From Zingiber officinale (taxonomy: Eukaryota; Streptophyta; Magnoliopsida; Zingiberales; Zingiberaceae), in NCBI RefSeq assembly GCF_018446385.1, contig NC_055990.1, forward strand, positions 135,668,996 through 135,732,995: DNA of 64,000 nucleotides, given 5' to 3'. Below the pieces are notes generated by a model. The model saw only the letters and a program-made list of their open reading frames with translations, did no database searches and was not told the origin of the DNA. A program made the position numbers and the translations under genes. Positions 1-10,680 of the stretch are shown here, one piece after another. Every line of letters starts with the position of its first letter. Positions within the stretch are counted from its first letter, which is position 1.

Positions 1-853
1 AACTCCTACTCTAGCATTTCACACTAAAAATTTACACATGATATATGATAATACCTCAATATCGCTAAAGTAAAAATTATCACTCACAAAAATTCTATCA
101 CAAATGAATATAAAATAGCACAACATGTCAAAAGCATTTTTTTCCTTTTTTTTTTCCTTTACTATTTTTTTTTCTGATTTCACTCTTTTTTTTTGTTTTT
201 TTCCAACTTTTTTTTTTCAACATGTTGTGCATCACTATACAACATCATCAATAACTCAAATAAAAAGATACAAAGCATGGTTTACCTATGGTGATCAAGC
301 ATGGTTTACCTATGCTTCCCCTATATTCTACTAAGCTATTTCTCTCACCCCCACACTTAAATTTTTGTCCGTCTCGGGCAAAACACTCATCATGTAACAT
401 CCAAGATTCCACATCCAAAAAGAAGAATAGAGGGAAATAAATGGAAGAGAGAAAAGAATGAAATGTTCAAAGATAAGGGAATTATTCACACAACATGTGA
501 TAACAAAAGGAATGAATAAAAGGAAGTGAGATAGCCTTCATAAAAATCATGCAAATCTATGATAATCTGGTCTTGAAAGAATTAAACAAGTTCTAGAGTA
601 ACATTAACCACAAGTGCATCACACATCAATAGGAATAATAGGCTCAAAAATATCCTCACTAGGTATATCAAAAATTATTATCTCAATCTACCAACATAGA
701 ATCCATCATCAAATTGTAATCACATGCAATCCAAGAATCCAATTATGACAATAAATCATCAAATTCGACAATCAAATTTAACTAGCTTTCACAATTTCTA
801 AGATGATAAAAAGAATGCATAGGAAATTTATTACGAAAACTCGACTAGATAAA
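1..853. other. AT-rich non-coding part of the Athila/Tat-like element
   Basis: No credible gene. It holds long T tracts (about 140-225), a short direct repeat (the 15-base segment CATGGTTTACCTATG at about 276 and 300), and a C-rich stretch at 346-366 which on the minus strand reads as a purine-rich AAGTGTGGGGGTG motif. Such motifs commonly sit in the 3' non-coding part of Athila/Tat elements. The small frames here are low-complexity phenylalanine-rich translations of T tracts. Confidence 0.6.
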
Positions 854-1552
854 CTAAAAATAAACTATCAAGCCAAAACAAACAATGCAAACAAAGCAAA
901 GAAAGTAAAGACATATATACAAGCAAAAAGAGAAAAAGGAAATAAAATGGAACATACTCCCCTGAATTTCTGGCTGTCGGAGTCGATTCAGTTCCAGAAG
1001 CCAATCTGGAAGTGGAATGAATGTAGGTGAAGTGAGGTTCTCTCCCTTCAACATCGTCTCCTTAAAAATTTTCTCCGGTGGCCGAAGACGGTTCAGTTGG
1101 AGTGTCCACTCCAGAAGCTTCGTTATTGCATAAAGTGTTAGGGCTTTCTTCAAATGGTAGACTGCATCCTTACATGATTGACTGCAAATGAAATGTCTGA
1201 AGAAATCTTGTACACTAAAAAGAAAAGGATGCATTTCCTGCACGCATGCTGTGTGAGAAGGACTAGAAACAATATCAAAATCAACAGAGCATGAATTAAA
1301 AGATATGTCACATCCACTACAATCAAAATGAACTACATCCATGGTATTTCCTAAAAATTCAGAAGAAATCTCATCCTTACCATACTGAAAGATACCTGGA
1401 GGCTCTAGTATAGTGAATGTGGCATCATCTCGATCAGGTAAAGGTACTGGCTCTGGATCAGGTTCAATCAACGGAAGTGATTCTTGAGACGTCCCTACAC
1501 TTCCATCGTCACTAGGTACAATAAAAGGCTCAACCGGTGGTAGAATAATCAT
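854..1552 (-). CDS. Uncharacterised retrotransposon ORF (232 aa)
   Basis: Open frame downstream of gag on the element's coding strand. The N-terminal third is rich in Pro, Asp and Glu; the middle has several cysteines and a segment with repeated LNRLR(P/Q)PE near residues 150-195; the last 30 residues are very hydrophobic and could form a membrane segment, though they may only reflect AT-rich DNA. I recognise no domain. It may be a degenerate leftover of the gag-pol region or an extra ORF, which Tat-lineage elements are known to carry. Codon use and lack of stops over 700 bases favour a once-coding sequence. Confidence 0.4.
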   Translation of the reverse strand: MIILPPVEPFIVPSDDGSVGTSQESLPLIEPDPEPVPLPDRDDATFTILEPPGIFQYGKDEISSEFLGNTMDVVHFDCSGCDISFNSCSVDFDIVSSPSHTACVQEMHPFLFSVQDFFRHFICSQSCKDAVYHLKKALTLYAITKLLEWTLQLNRLRPPEKIFKETMLKGENLTSPTFIPLPDWLLELNRLRQPEIQGSMFHFISFFSFCLYICLYFLCFVCIVCFGLIVYF

Positions 1553-1575
1553 TGGAAGTGATTCTTGGGTCTCCC

Positions 1576-2109
1576 CTACACTTCCATCATCATCAATATC
1601 ACCTGCAACATCAAGAACATCTGAACAACAATATCATCTACAACAACATAATCAGAATCAACTACAACATCACGATACAAAAAATTAGAAGAGTCATGTA
1701 GAGAAGCAGAATAAAAGTCAGGAATATCACAAACTCTACAATCCATCTCCTTAGAAATTGATGTGGTAGGTTGATCTGAATGCAACTGTAACTGTGTCGA
1801 TGAATGTGTTCTTGGCTTGAATTGTGTTTCTTGTTGTTGCAAAAATTATTGTAACTACTCCTTACAATGTTGCTCAGGCTGATGGTGCTAAAAGTAAGGC
1901 TGATAATGCTGGGACCACTTAGAATTTCCTTGTCGTGTGTTCCCATACCCGAATCCTACCAATGAATTATAGCTGTCTTGTTGATGAGTCTGATAATACT
2001 GAGAATCAGGCTGGTGATACTGGATCCTGGTCGGGAATACACTAGCAAAGGAATGAACATCTTTAGCAATCACTAGTGTAGTCTCATACTGCTGATAATT
2101 TGAAGACAT
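1576..2109 (-). pseudogene. gag: Gag C-terminal glutamine/tyrosine-rich remnant
   Basis: Two short frames continue from gag on the minus strand (2109-1888 and 1842-1576). The first is rich in Gln, Tyr and Ser, the second begins with a Gln run and contains an acidic stretch. Composition is like the low-complexity region after the gag domain in Athila/Tat elements. Stops and a frame change show decay. No zinc knuckle is visible. Confidence 0.45.
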
Positions 2110-2130
2110 AATCTCGATAAGTTCTTTGGC

Positions 2131-2724
2131 CTAAGTAGATGTCTTGTTAACTAGAACCCCTCCACTAGCTGCATCAACCATACTCCTGTCCATGGGACAT
2201 AATCCCTCATAGAAGTACATAATCAGTAGTTGATCGCTTATCTGGTGCTGAGGGCAACTAGCAACAAGTCCTTTAAATCTATCCCAATAATCTTGAAACG
2301 GTTCTCCTGTGAATTGGTGGATTCCACAAATACTCATTCGAATATTTACAATCCTAGAAGCAGGAAAGAACCTCGCCAGAAATAATTTCTTCATCTCGAT
2401 CCAGCTGGTGATAGAGTTGGGTGGAAGACAATACAACCAATCTTTTGCTGAATCTACTACTGAAAATGAAAATGCTCTAAGTCTAACATCTTCTTCTGAT
2501 ATGCCAAGTGGGTTCCATGAAGAACAAATCATCTCCAAATCATGCAGATGTCTGTTAGGATCTTCACCAGAAAGTCCATAAAACTTCGGTAATAAATGTA
2601 CAATAGTCCATAACTCGAAGTCCGCCTCTAAATCAGAATATTGAATGCAGAATGAATCAACTGACAAGTCTGGTGCCCAAAGCTCTCTGAGAGTCTTTTC
2701 AGTGTTCTTCATGTTGCTCATCAA
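2131..2724 (-). pseudogene. gag: Retrotransposon gag domain, Ty3 type (197 aa)
   Basis: The frame encodes a Retrotrans_gag-type domain: the segment FYGLSGEDPNRHLHDLEMIC near residue 48, then RLRAFSFSVVDSAKDWLYCLPPNSI, then LFLARFFPASRI and an F..YWDRFK..V..CP motif near residue 145. This is the helical capsid core shared by plant Ty3 elements, which assembles cytoplasmic virus-like particles. The start chosen, at 2724, lies about 245 bases downstream of the primer site, a normal leader length. The frame ends early after about 197 residues, so the copy is probably truncated relative to an intact gag. Confidence 0.85.
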
Positions 2725-2968
2725 ATCTTAGATTCTGAACACACTGAAACTACTAATAACACACAAGAGATTTCCTGGTCTTACCTGAAACACTCATGCA
2801 AATACAATCAAAAGACATAGGAAATAGACAAGATAGAATGTGTGCATACAAGAGATCAAATAATTAAACCCTAATAATGTTTTTGAATTTTTGCAACCAC
2901 AAAAAATAGAAACAAGAAAAAAGAGAAAATAGAGAAACAATCCTAAGACTACCAAACACCGCTACTTC

Positions 2969-2985
2969 TCCCTGGCAACGACGCC
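2969..2985 (-). other. Primer binding site, tRNA-Asp type
   Basis: On the minus strand the sequence reads TGGCGTCGTTGCCAGGG, one or two changes from the complement of the plant tRNA-Asp 3' end (TGGCGCCGTTGCCGGGG). It lies four bases inside the LTR end at 2990, as expected for the start of minus-strand DNA synthesis. tRNA-Asp priming is typical of Athila/Tat elements. Confidence 0.8.
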
Positions 2986-2989
2986 AATA

Positions 2990-5012
2990 TGATTACGACC
3001 CAATTTGTCGCGAATTGGGCATCAAATAATAAAGTACCAAACCCCTCATACGCTAATGTAGCATATGAATGACTCGGGTCGTCCGCCAACGAAAGTAATG
3101 ATAGGATGATAAACTTAGGATCGTATGTTATTTCTATTTTTGGGGGGTTTTCAATATGGAAATGGGGGTTTGGATTTTGATTCAAAATCTAACAAATTAA
3201 AAGCAAGACAAGTAAAAAATTACTCTAATGCAGAATGCAATCTAACTAAGTGCGAATAATTAATCCACAACGCATTGTCACACTACGCTATGGATTAACT
3301 ATCAACACAATTATACTAAGGAAAGAAATATCAAAGCATTAAATGAAACCTAATCTAGTAAATAAAAGACAATGCAAGTAAAAGAAAGCTAACCTAACCT
3401 AAATTACAATTGTAGAAATTGAAAGACAACATGAAGTAAAACATAGAATGAAACCTAAAGCATGTAATGAAACCTAAGCTAATCTATCCTAATTGCATTC
3501 AATCAAAACTAGAACTTAACGAAATTGAAAGAAAAAGTCAAAACTAGAATTAAACAAATTGAAATGTATCAAATTAAACCTAACTATTGGTTGAAGCAAT
3601 TCATCGAACACATGATATGTGTGAAACTAATTAAGCGTAGTAAGTGCAATTCAAACATGAAAAGTCATATTCAATACAAGCATTCAATGAAAGAACTTCA
3701 ACACAAGCAAACTTAAGCAATGAACAGAATTAAACTAAGTTATGAATATGAAATAAACTAGGAATTCCAACCACAATTCACACTTCATCTACCGATTCCA
3801 ACAACTATCCTTCGTCGTCACACGAAAGACCTAGCTCGGAACCCCCAAAGCCGGTGGACAGCAGCGAAGATGCTGAACTGCTGCAAACTTTGCCAACGAT
3901 AGAATACGGATCTTCCAACAGAGACCCTCCGCTGGAAATGGCTGGAAATGGTCGTGGCCACTGGAAATGATGGTGGTGTCGATCAGTGCTCTGCTGGAGC
4001 TCGCTGAGAAGACCTCCCTGCCCTTTGCAACCCGCTGGAAGCAGAGAAGTCCCAGGAGCTTGCTGATAAACTGGAGATAATCGGATTGCCACCGGAGATA
4101 TGGAGATGGACTGCCGCCACCCTCTTCGTCCCCTGTCCGTCCGAACCCCAGAAGGAGAGGAGAGGTCTGAAGGATGCCGGAAGGTGAAGGACACACCGGA
4201 GAACCCCTCCGGTGAGGTGGATGACCGGAATCGCTGTCGAAGCTCGCTGCTGCTGCCACTTGTGCTCGCTGTCGTCGACGCTGGAACTGAGAGAAAAAGG
4301 AGTTCTGTGGTTGGTCGGCCGGCGGCGGGGAAGAGAGGAAGAGAGGACGCCAGCCGGAGAAAGGAAGAAGAATAAGGGAAGTGCTGGAGGTCTCCGCGAG
4401 CCCGGAGAAGAGACTGTGCCGTGCGTGAATGAAGAGGATAGGGAGAGGGTTTCTCAACGTATCAGGTTTGGGTTAAGGAAAGGTTGAGAGATTTAAGTGA
4501 GATCCGGATCCAATAATCAATAAGGATTGAAATTGGGTTAATGAATTGGCTTTTAGATTGTGCTTGAAGATTGAATTTGAAGAGTAGGCTTTTAGATCAA
4601 ATTTGAATTGGAGCTCCACTTCTTAGATGAATCCTTGGATGCTTTGATCTCGATCAACGGTCCAGATCACTTTAAATCAGGATGAAGGGTTGGATCACTT
4701 AGATTTGAATGAAGGGGTAGGATTTCACTGGATCTTGATCAACGGTCCACATTAATTCAGCTTAATCTTCCTCATTTGGCCTCCAAATCAAGCCAAATTT
4801 GATCTGGCTCGACTCTAATCCATGACTCTTTAGATTTCCTATAAAATCACATAAAAACATGAGATTAAATTTCACAATTTGTAGAAAATTTACATTTAAG
4901 TCCAAAATAAATCATACTCACAAAACATAATATAAATATAATATTAAGCATGTAAGAAGGTAAAAATGCTAAGTCTAAGAGCCAAAATAACAAATAAAAA
5001 TGCTCATTATCA
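2990..5012 (-). mobile_element. LTR (5' LTR) of the Athila/Tat-like element, 2.0 kb
   Basis: On the plus strand it begins TGATTACGACC beside the primer site and ends GCTCATTATCA, giving the inverted termini TGAT...ATCA. On the minus strand it opens TGATAATGAGC followed by an AT-rich promoter-like zone (4860-4990). Positions 3790-4480 are GC-rich and give overlapping open frames on both strands (for example 4457-3831 minus) whose translations resemble nothing known, so I treat them as non-coding. The 3' partner LTR lies outside the window, so no TSD can be checked. Confidence 0.75.
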
Positions 5013-6489
5013 CACACGCACAGCCGCACCTGCACCACACAGTGGCACAAGCGCACAACCACACAGGCACAGTGCAGCGGCACAGACTCACCGCCATAGG
5101 GCATACATCGGCACTGGCAGCAAGCCCCGTGGGCGGCGTCCAGGCGGGGGAGGCTGAAGCCTCCTCATCCTCTCGCGTCGCTCGAAAATTTCTTGTTGTC
5201 CGGCGATGTCCAGTGGACAGGAACCCCCATTTGCTTATCAGATCACATGAAAGTTCAATCATAACATTTTTAGGGTCCTGGCTATGATGGAGTGGTAAGT
5301 AGATTCCTAATTTTCTATGAACTCGTGGTTTAAAATTTAGAGAGGATAAAAATTTATTATTGGGATCGTTGGGTCATGAACTGCCATTTGCATAAAATTA
5401 ATTAAATCATAAAAATTAAACTTTGATTAAAAAAAATCATAACATTTTGGATTCTCAGAATAACAGCCTAATGCCCTCTTGAAAATTCAGACATGTATGA
5501 ATTGTGTTTTAAATTTATTTTTTAACTTATGTAAAAATTGATATCTTGATTACAAGGGCAAGAGAATATTACCTTATCTTAAGACTTACATTGACATTGA
5601 GAGCCGAATCATGGTTGAAACACCCTGGAAGATTGCCTTTCCCTTCAAATGAATCTTGCAAAAAAAAAAAAAAACTAAGTGATCATGTTCAGAAGACGGA
5701 GGCTGCGGATCTACCAGTTACCTCAGAACCTCACGCGAGGCAAAGGAGGAACCATTATCCGAGAGTACCGCGACCCTACACACATGTAAATAGATCCCAC
5801 GAAAATGTTAGAGCCCTAAAATTTAAGGAAAAGGTCACTAGCATAGACACTTCGACACTCAAGTTAGAACCAGAGCCAAGCGAAACTAGAAGAAGATAAA
5901 TAGTAGTAGATGCATGCATGTGTGTATACCTGGCCAATAGAGATACCCTCCCTCTTTATAATGCCCCTTATAATTTCTGTAATCATGAGACATCAAAGAA
6001 TATCGGATATCAAAAAATGTCATATGAGGGATAAGGTACGATGAACTCCCATGGGTAGAGGAGGGTTCCGTCTTACTCCCATGTTTGAGTGTTGGAATAT
6101 TCTCTGGCAGATAGTAGTTATTCTCTAATAAACAGTTAGGATTGCCTGACAATGTTGCTTCCTAATAGTAGCCCGACTGATTAAGGAACTGACCAGGAGT
6201 AGACTAAGGGTGATGGCCACGAGAGACGAGGGGGCTTAGCCCTGGTGGCCCAGCGGTTAAGGAACCGACGTGGAGTAGACTAGGGGCGATGCCCATGAGC
6301 CGTGCTTTTTGAGGTGGGAAAGTCAAGCCCCACAAGGATTTCCTGATCTTGACCACTGTTTCCCTTTTGGACTAGGCCAGGAACTCCTTGGCTTGAACTG
6401 CTATCTCCTCTTGACTTTTGACCTCCACGTCCCTCTGACTATTGACTTCCTAATATCACCAGGGTCATCTATGGTGCACCATATCACAA
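5013..6489 (-). mobile_element. Probable LTR and flanking decayed sequence of an older minus-strand LTR element; right edge 6489
   Basis: The right edge is supported by ATATCACA directly followed by the pyrimidine-rich AGTCTCCCCCTCAAG, which on the minus strand is a polypurine tract next to an LTR starting TGTGATATGG. A minus-strand TATA-like motif (CATTATAAAG, about 5954-5963) lies some 530 bases inside, a plausible U3 length. The left edge is not found. Positions 5013-5290 are CA/GC-rich with overlapping frames on both strands and no known domain; 5546-5899 gives a 117-residue basic frame with no recognisable domain. A decayed tandem duplication (unit about 73 bases, AGTAGACTAxGGxxGATG) spans 6183-6300. 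Confidence 0.45.
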
Positions 6490-6504
6490 GTCTCCCCCTC
6501 AAGT
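6490..6504 (-). other. Putative polypurine tract
   Basis: The plus strand reads AGTCTCCCCCTCAAG; the minus strand is the purine-rich CTTGAGGGGGAGACT abutting a TG at 6489-6488. Such a tract primes plus-strand DNA synthesis beside a 3' LTR. It implies the old element here runs on the minus strand, opposite to the Transposase_28-type frame that follows. Confidence 0.5.
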
Positions 6505-6905
6505 CTAGTCGAAGGAGACTCATAATCGACTGACTAGACAAGAGTCCTACTGTTGTCTCGCTGCTTAACTAGACATCTGTTCTAATGCCTTCTCCTCGAA
6601 GCTATTTTATGCAACCCCTTTCTCAAAGGAGCGCTTGCCCGTTGCTTTAAATGAGAGGTAGGGTTTCGGTGATAGCGTGTCAGGGTAATGATTTACTTGT
6701 CTCTTTCATCATAAATGTCGTTTTATTCACGGGCGTCACGTGTCTCACCAACTTTATTCTAATATGATGGTCGACGCATGCCTTTTGCATGACTCCCAAT
6801 GGTGATTTACCTTCCCTGATCTGACGATTGTCCCCAACAAGACCGTTTCGATCTTGCGGCTCACACTCTTGGGCATCCTCTGACTCTTAATTTAAAAACC
6901 CTAAT

Positions 6906-7609
6906 GGTGTGTTTGGTTCAAGTTATCATGTATAACCTTGGTTATGTGATTACCATATAATTACATAACCAAGATTATAGGGAATAAAACATAATCAAAT
7001 ATTGTTTAGTTCAACTTAGGTAATGTAATAAAAACTTATTTATTTGAAAGTTTTAATGAATAATCTAATTTAACATTTTACTACATTACTCTCAATTAGA
7101 AAATCAACCCTACTTTACTTTTTTTTTTCTTTTGTTTATTTTTTTACTTTTCTTTATGTTTTTTTTAATGTTTTTTTTATTTTTTTAACTTTTCCATTTT
7201 TATGTTTTTATGTACTTTCATTTTTTTTATGTTTTCTTTACATTTTTTTATGTATTTTTTATTTTTTATTTATACATTTTTTTATTTTTTATTTTACATT
7301 TTTACTGTTTTTTCCTTTTTTTAAAGTTTTTAATTTTTTTTATGTTTTCCTTTTTTTCCTTTATGTTTTTTTTTCACATTTTTCTCTTATCTAAGGGTAT
7401 TTTAGGTAAAAAAATTGTTAACCCTAGAATTAAGAAAAGCCTCAGTTTTCTGAGGTTTTTCGATTTTGGGTTGCATGCCCATTTTGCTGATGTGTTTGTC
7501 ATAGAACATTACTCAGGAATCATCGATTACCTAAATCAAATAGGATTTTCATTGATAACCTTAGATGGATAACCAAGGTTATCAAGAATAACTCCCAATC
7601 AAACGTACC
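6906..7609. mobile_element. MITE-like non-autonomous DNA transposon, 704 bp
   Basis: The left end 6906-6945 (GGTGTGTTTGGTTCAAG...ATAACCTTGGTTAT) and the reverse complement of the right end 7570-7609 (GGTACGTTTGATTGGGAG...ATAACCTTGGTTAT) align over about 40 bases. CTAAT occurs directly outside both ends (6901-6905 and 7610-7614), a likely TSD; TAA inside it would fit a Harbinger-type duplication and a longer ACCCTAAT reading is also possible, so the superfamily is unsettled. The interior 7100-7390 is T-rich low-complexity DNA with no transposase. It sits in the 5' leader of the downstream Transposase_28-type frame. Confidence 0.8.
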
Positions 7610-7786
7610 CTAATTTGTACTCTGCCTTCTCCCCTTTGCTGTGGAGTATACCCCATTTGTACTCTGCCTTCTTCAACCTCCAGCTCCTACGCTTGTCCGC
7701 ACCCCCTTTTCTGCAGCTCCTCCAGTAGGTGATTATTTCCAACCTTACTCTTTTCTTTGCCCTTCTCTTTTCTTTGTTCCTTGACT

Positions 7787-9365
7787 ATGGCTCAAGAAAC
7801 CCTAGCCCCTTGGTATGCCACCTTCCGTTCCAATTTTGATAGCTATGACCTCTTGTCGGCTAGGTTGAGGCAGGAGATCCCTGAAACCTTTTCTCTTAAC
7901 ATTCCTGACCCTAAATATCACCCCCACCATCCTCCTCCTAGCTTTGTTACCATTTTTAAGGATCAACTTCATGTTAATCTATGATTCTTTATTCCTCAGT
8001 TCTTTTCGGACCTAAGCTAGTATTTTGCATCCCCCTATCTAAATTTGCTCATAATGTCTTTTGCGCTATGTGCATAATGGTAATCGTGTACTACCTATAC
8101 AATATACCCTTAGCCCCCCCCCTCTTTCACCATTTTATTACCTCAATAACTCTAAATCCGGAGTTTTCATGGTTCAATCTTGAGCTAAGGTAGTATTCTT
8201 TAAAAACAAACCTTCCTCGAATAAGAAATGGAAATCTCATTTCTTTTTCATTCAAGCCCCTGATCCTATACTTTGACCGACTGTGTGGCGGTTGGACCTC
8301 CCCTCTCCCTCTGAGTTAGGGGACCGCCAACATGAGCCTACCTGTGTTGTTGCTTCGGAAAAGCTAATAGATGTGCAATTCCTTCTCCCCTTTGCTACGC
8401 GAGAGCCTTCTTCACGCCTTTGGCCAGAGTCTTATTTGCACATCACTTCCTGCTCCTCTCGGTAAGCTTATGTAACTTAGCTCTTATGTTCTCACTGATT
8501 GAGGTCTCTTCTTTGTTACGCAGAGGGCATCATGTTTAGAGCCTACATCGTCAACTCCTCGAAACTGAAGAAAGACCTAATAAAATGGCAAGGTCAGGTT
8601 ATTTTGTCCGAGTAGGAGGTCCAGCCAACCGACCCTTCCAAGGGAGCATCCCGTGACCAAGCAGGTAGCATCGCGCCAGTTGTTGAGCCCCGACCATCCT
8701 CGTAGATATCCCGGTCTAGGGCCCTGAACGGCTTGTATGCCTCCAATGTAAGAGGCTCCCAGTTACCCCTTCAGTACAATCTTCGCCTGAGCGGCTATCT
8801 TTGACTCGTCCATCTGCTCGGGCATCTACCCCAGCCCAAGGAAGTACTCTGACCTCTCCTAGGTTTGTTGCTTCACTCCCACATCCCCCTAGTTCAGAGC
8901 AAAGGGAAAAGTCCTCTAGGGCGGGTGTTTCTTCCACCACTTCCATCCATACTAGGCCCTCCACTTCGCCCATCGTCCCACCCTGGGAAGTGTCATCTTC
9001 TTCTCCCGACCAAAATTCATTTCTTCTCTACCTTTGTCTTCCACGTGTCGTCCCTCCAAGTGTTAACCCCGTCCCAATTTCGGATCCTCCACCAGTCTGT
9101 GTGGAAGTGTGGCTAAAGGGCTTATTAGCAGAGGCCTGGAAGGATGCGACAGATAAGGTGTTGAATTGCCTAGTGCTAAATTTGGTAGATAGATTTTTTC
9201 CAATAGTTATTCACGGTAAGTTTTGGTTGTCTTGCCCTTGTGTGTAAAGTACTGCTAAACTATGTCCCTCTATAGGCTCGTGTGGTTGTAATGCGTGTAT
9301 CCCAAGTCGTCGTGGGGCTACAACAAGAAAATGAAGCCTTATGGAAATAGGCCCTGGAGCTGGGG
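7787..9365 (+). pseudogene. Transposase_28-type ('putative gypsy type transposon') protein, 5' segment
   Basis: The ATG at 7787 opens a frame MAQETLAPWYATF...; it stops at 7984 but similarity continues in a shifted frame (7981-8193: FCIPLSKFAHNVFCAMCIMVIVYYLYNIPLAPPLF), matching the order seen in plant proteins annotated Transposase_28 (an F..QL..NLRFF.. segment, then I.LSQLAPN-like). Further pieces include a Ser/Pro-rich linker frame at 8801-9247. The 3' part lies 35 kb away at 44992-45621 because the copia element at 9371 inserted between them. Such frames often lie antisense inside Tat-type LTR elements, which fits the minus-strand polypurine tract at 6490. The function of these proteins is unknown. 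Confidence 0.6.
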
Positions 9366-10104
9366 TCTTCTGTTGGTTGGTCCTAGGAAGATCGTACCGG
9401 TTCCATTGTATAAAAATTTTGTACAAGTGTCAAACATTTCCTAAACAACCTATTGTGTTCTTTAGAAGTTAAATTAGGAATTGCAAATGGAACTTAAAAT
9501 TATTGATTTCAAATTTAACTTATCTGTTCTTAATGGTTTAGACTTGGATCGCAAGCATAACTTAACACTATTGGTCCAAATCCACCTATGTTATAAATTC
9601 AATTAAATATTAATTTCCAAAATTGGCTTCCAGGTTAAACATGGCGAGGCACTAGGCCTTCTTGGATATGGGAGCAACCACCACTTCCTAGACAAAGACT
9701 TTTAAGGAAAACTAATATTTAATTTCCTTATATAACTCTAGGTTTAACCAAAAGGAATAATCGAATCATAAATTCGAAAAACAAAAAAACACATAGACTC
9801 GAATAACAAATTTGAAAAACTAGAATCTAATGCCTCTTGTGTTTGGAATTCATACAAAGATAAATAACTAGCATGATGCGGAAGAAAATTACTAGTTATA
9901 CCTCTTCTTCGTAAGCTAATAACCTCAAGATCTTCTGTCATATTCCTCGCCTTCTCTTGGACGTCGTGTGGGTGACGATCCTCCAAGATGAACACCACCC
10001 AAAGAGCTTCTCCTCCTTCTCTAAGTTTCGGCCACCACCACCACAAAGGAGCAAAAGAGAGTAAAGGGAAAAGAGAGAGAGAGAGGGTCGGCCACAAGAG
10101 GATC

Positions 10105-10680
10105 CACTATGTGAAAAACGGCTTTTTACTTCGTTGATTACCTGAAGTAAAAGACCTGTTTTTACCGAAGTAGACACGCGTGTAGTAAAAAGATTCATTT
10201 TACTTCGGATAAACTCCGAAGTCGTAGGCCCAGAAAAAATGAAGTCGTATTGGGTGTCGGGTTCGGACATATTACGAAGTAAAAAGTGCATATAACTTCG
10301 TCGGTTTTTAAAAACACCGAAGTAATTAATCCTTTTCGACTTCATCGTTTAGTATTTATTGTGAAGTAATATACCTACTTTAACTTCGGTTAAAAATGAA
10401 GTAAATGGATTACTTTTACTTCGTCATATATCGTTAATTCCTAAAGTAATTATCGATTAAATTACATTTAGCTTCGTTCTGGATCGAAGTAATAGATAGA
10501 TACTACTTCAAAATTTTTGGTAATAACCGAAGTAGTTGATACTATTTTACAGCAACAAATTATATTGCTTCGAAGTTATAAGTAGATTTTACTCCGGATT
10601 TTATGAATAAAGTGAAGTATTTTTTCTCTTTTTACTTCATTATTTTTAGACTTCAGTAATTTTGAGCATCACAAAAGGTA
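10105..10680. repeat. CACTA left terminal inverted repeat and subterminal repeats
   Basis: After the terminal repeat the motif TACTTCGG or its complement CCGAAGTA recurs many times in both orientations (for example at about 10128, 10158, 10201, 10275, 10317, 10384 and 10484). In En/Spm elements subterminal repeats of this kind bind the element's DNA-binding protein and bring the ends together. Matching repeats occur at the other end. Confidence 0.85.

Larger units (their letters stand above)
1..2989 (-). mobile_element. Internal region of Athila/Tat-like Ty3 LTR retrotransposon, cut by window start
   Basis: Read on the minus strand the order is LTR (2990-5012), primer binding site (2969-2985), gag (2724 downward), a glutamine-rich tail, then a frame of unknown function and an AT-rich 3' part leaving the window. 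That order, and a primer site resembling the 3' end of tRNA-Asp, fit the Athila/Tat group of Ty3 elements. No protease, reverse transcriptase or integrase is seen in the 2.1 kb after gag, so this copy is either non-autonomous or has pol beyond position 1. Lineage is inferred from layout and primer type. Confidence 0.75.

Noticed and set aside
125-334. Phe-rich 69-residue frame
   Set aside because: Product of T tracts; no context of a gene.
3831-4457. 208-residue minus-strand frame
   Set aside because: Lies inside an LTR, overlaps open frames on the other strand, Ser/Pro/Leu-rich without domain; GC-rich composition explains the openness.
6245-6290. tRNA-like GGTGGCCCAGCGGTTAAGG
   Set aside because: Resembles an A-box only; no box B or cloverleaf follows, and the segment is part of a tandem duplication.
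7210-7572. 120-residue Phe-rich frame resembling a membrane protein
   Set aside because: It translates the T-rich interior of the MITE; low complexity, no signal of coding.
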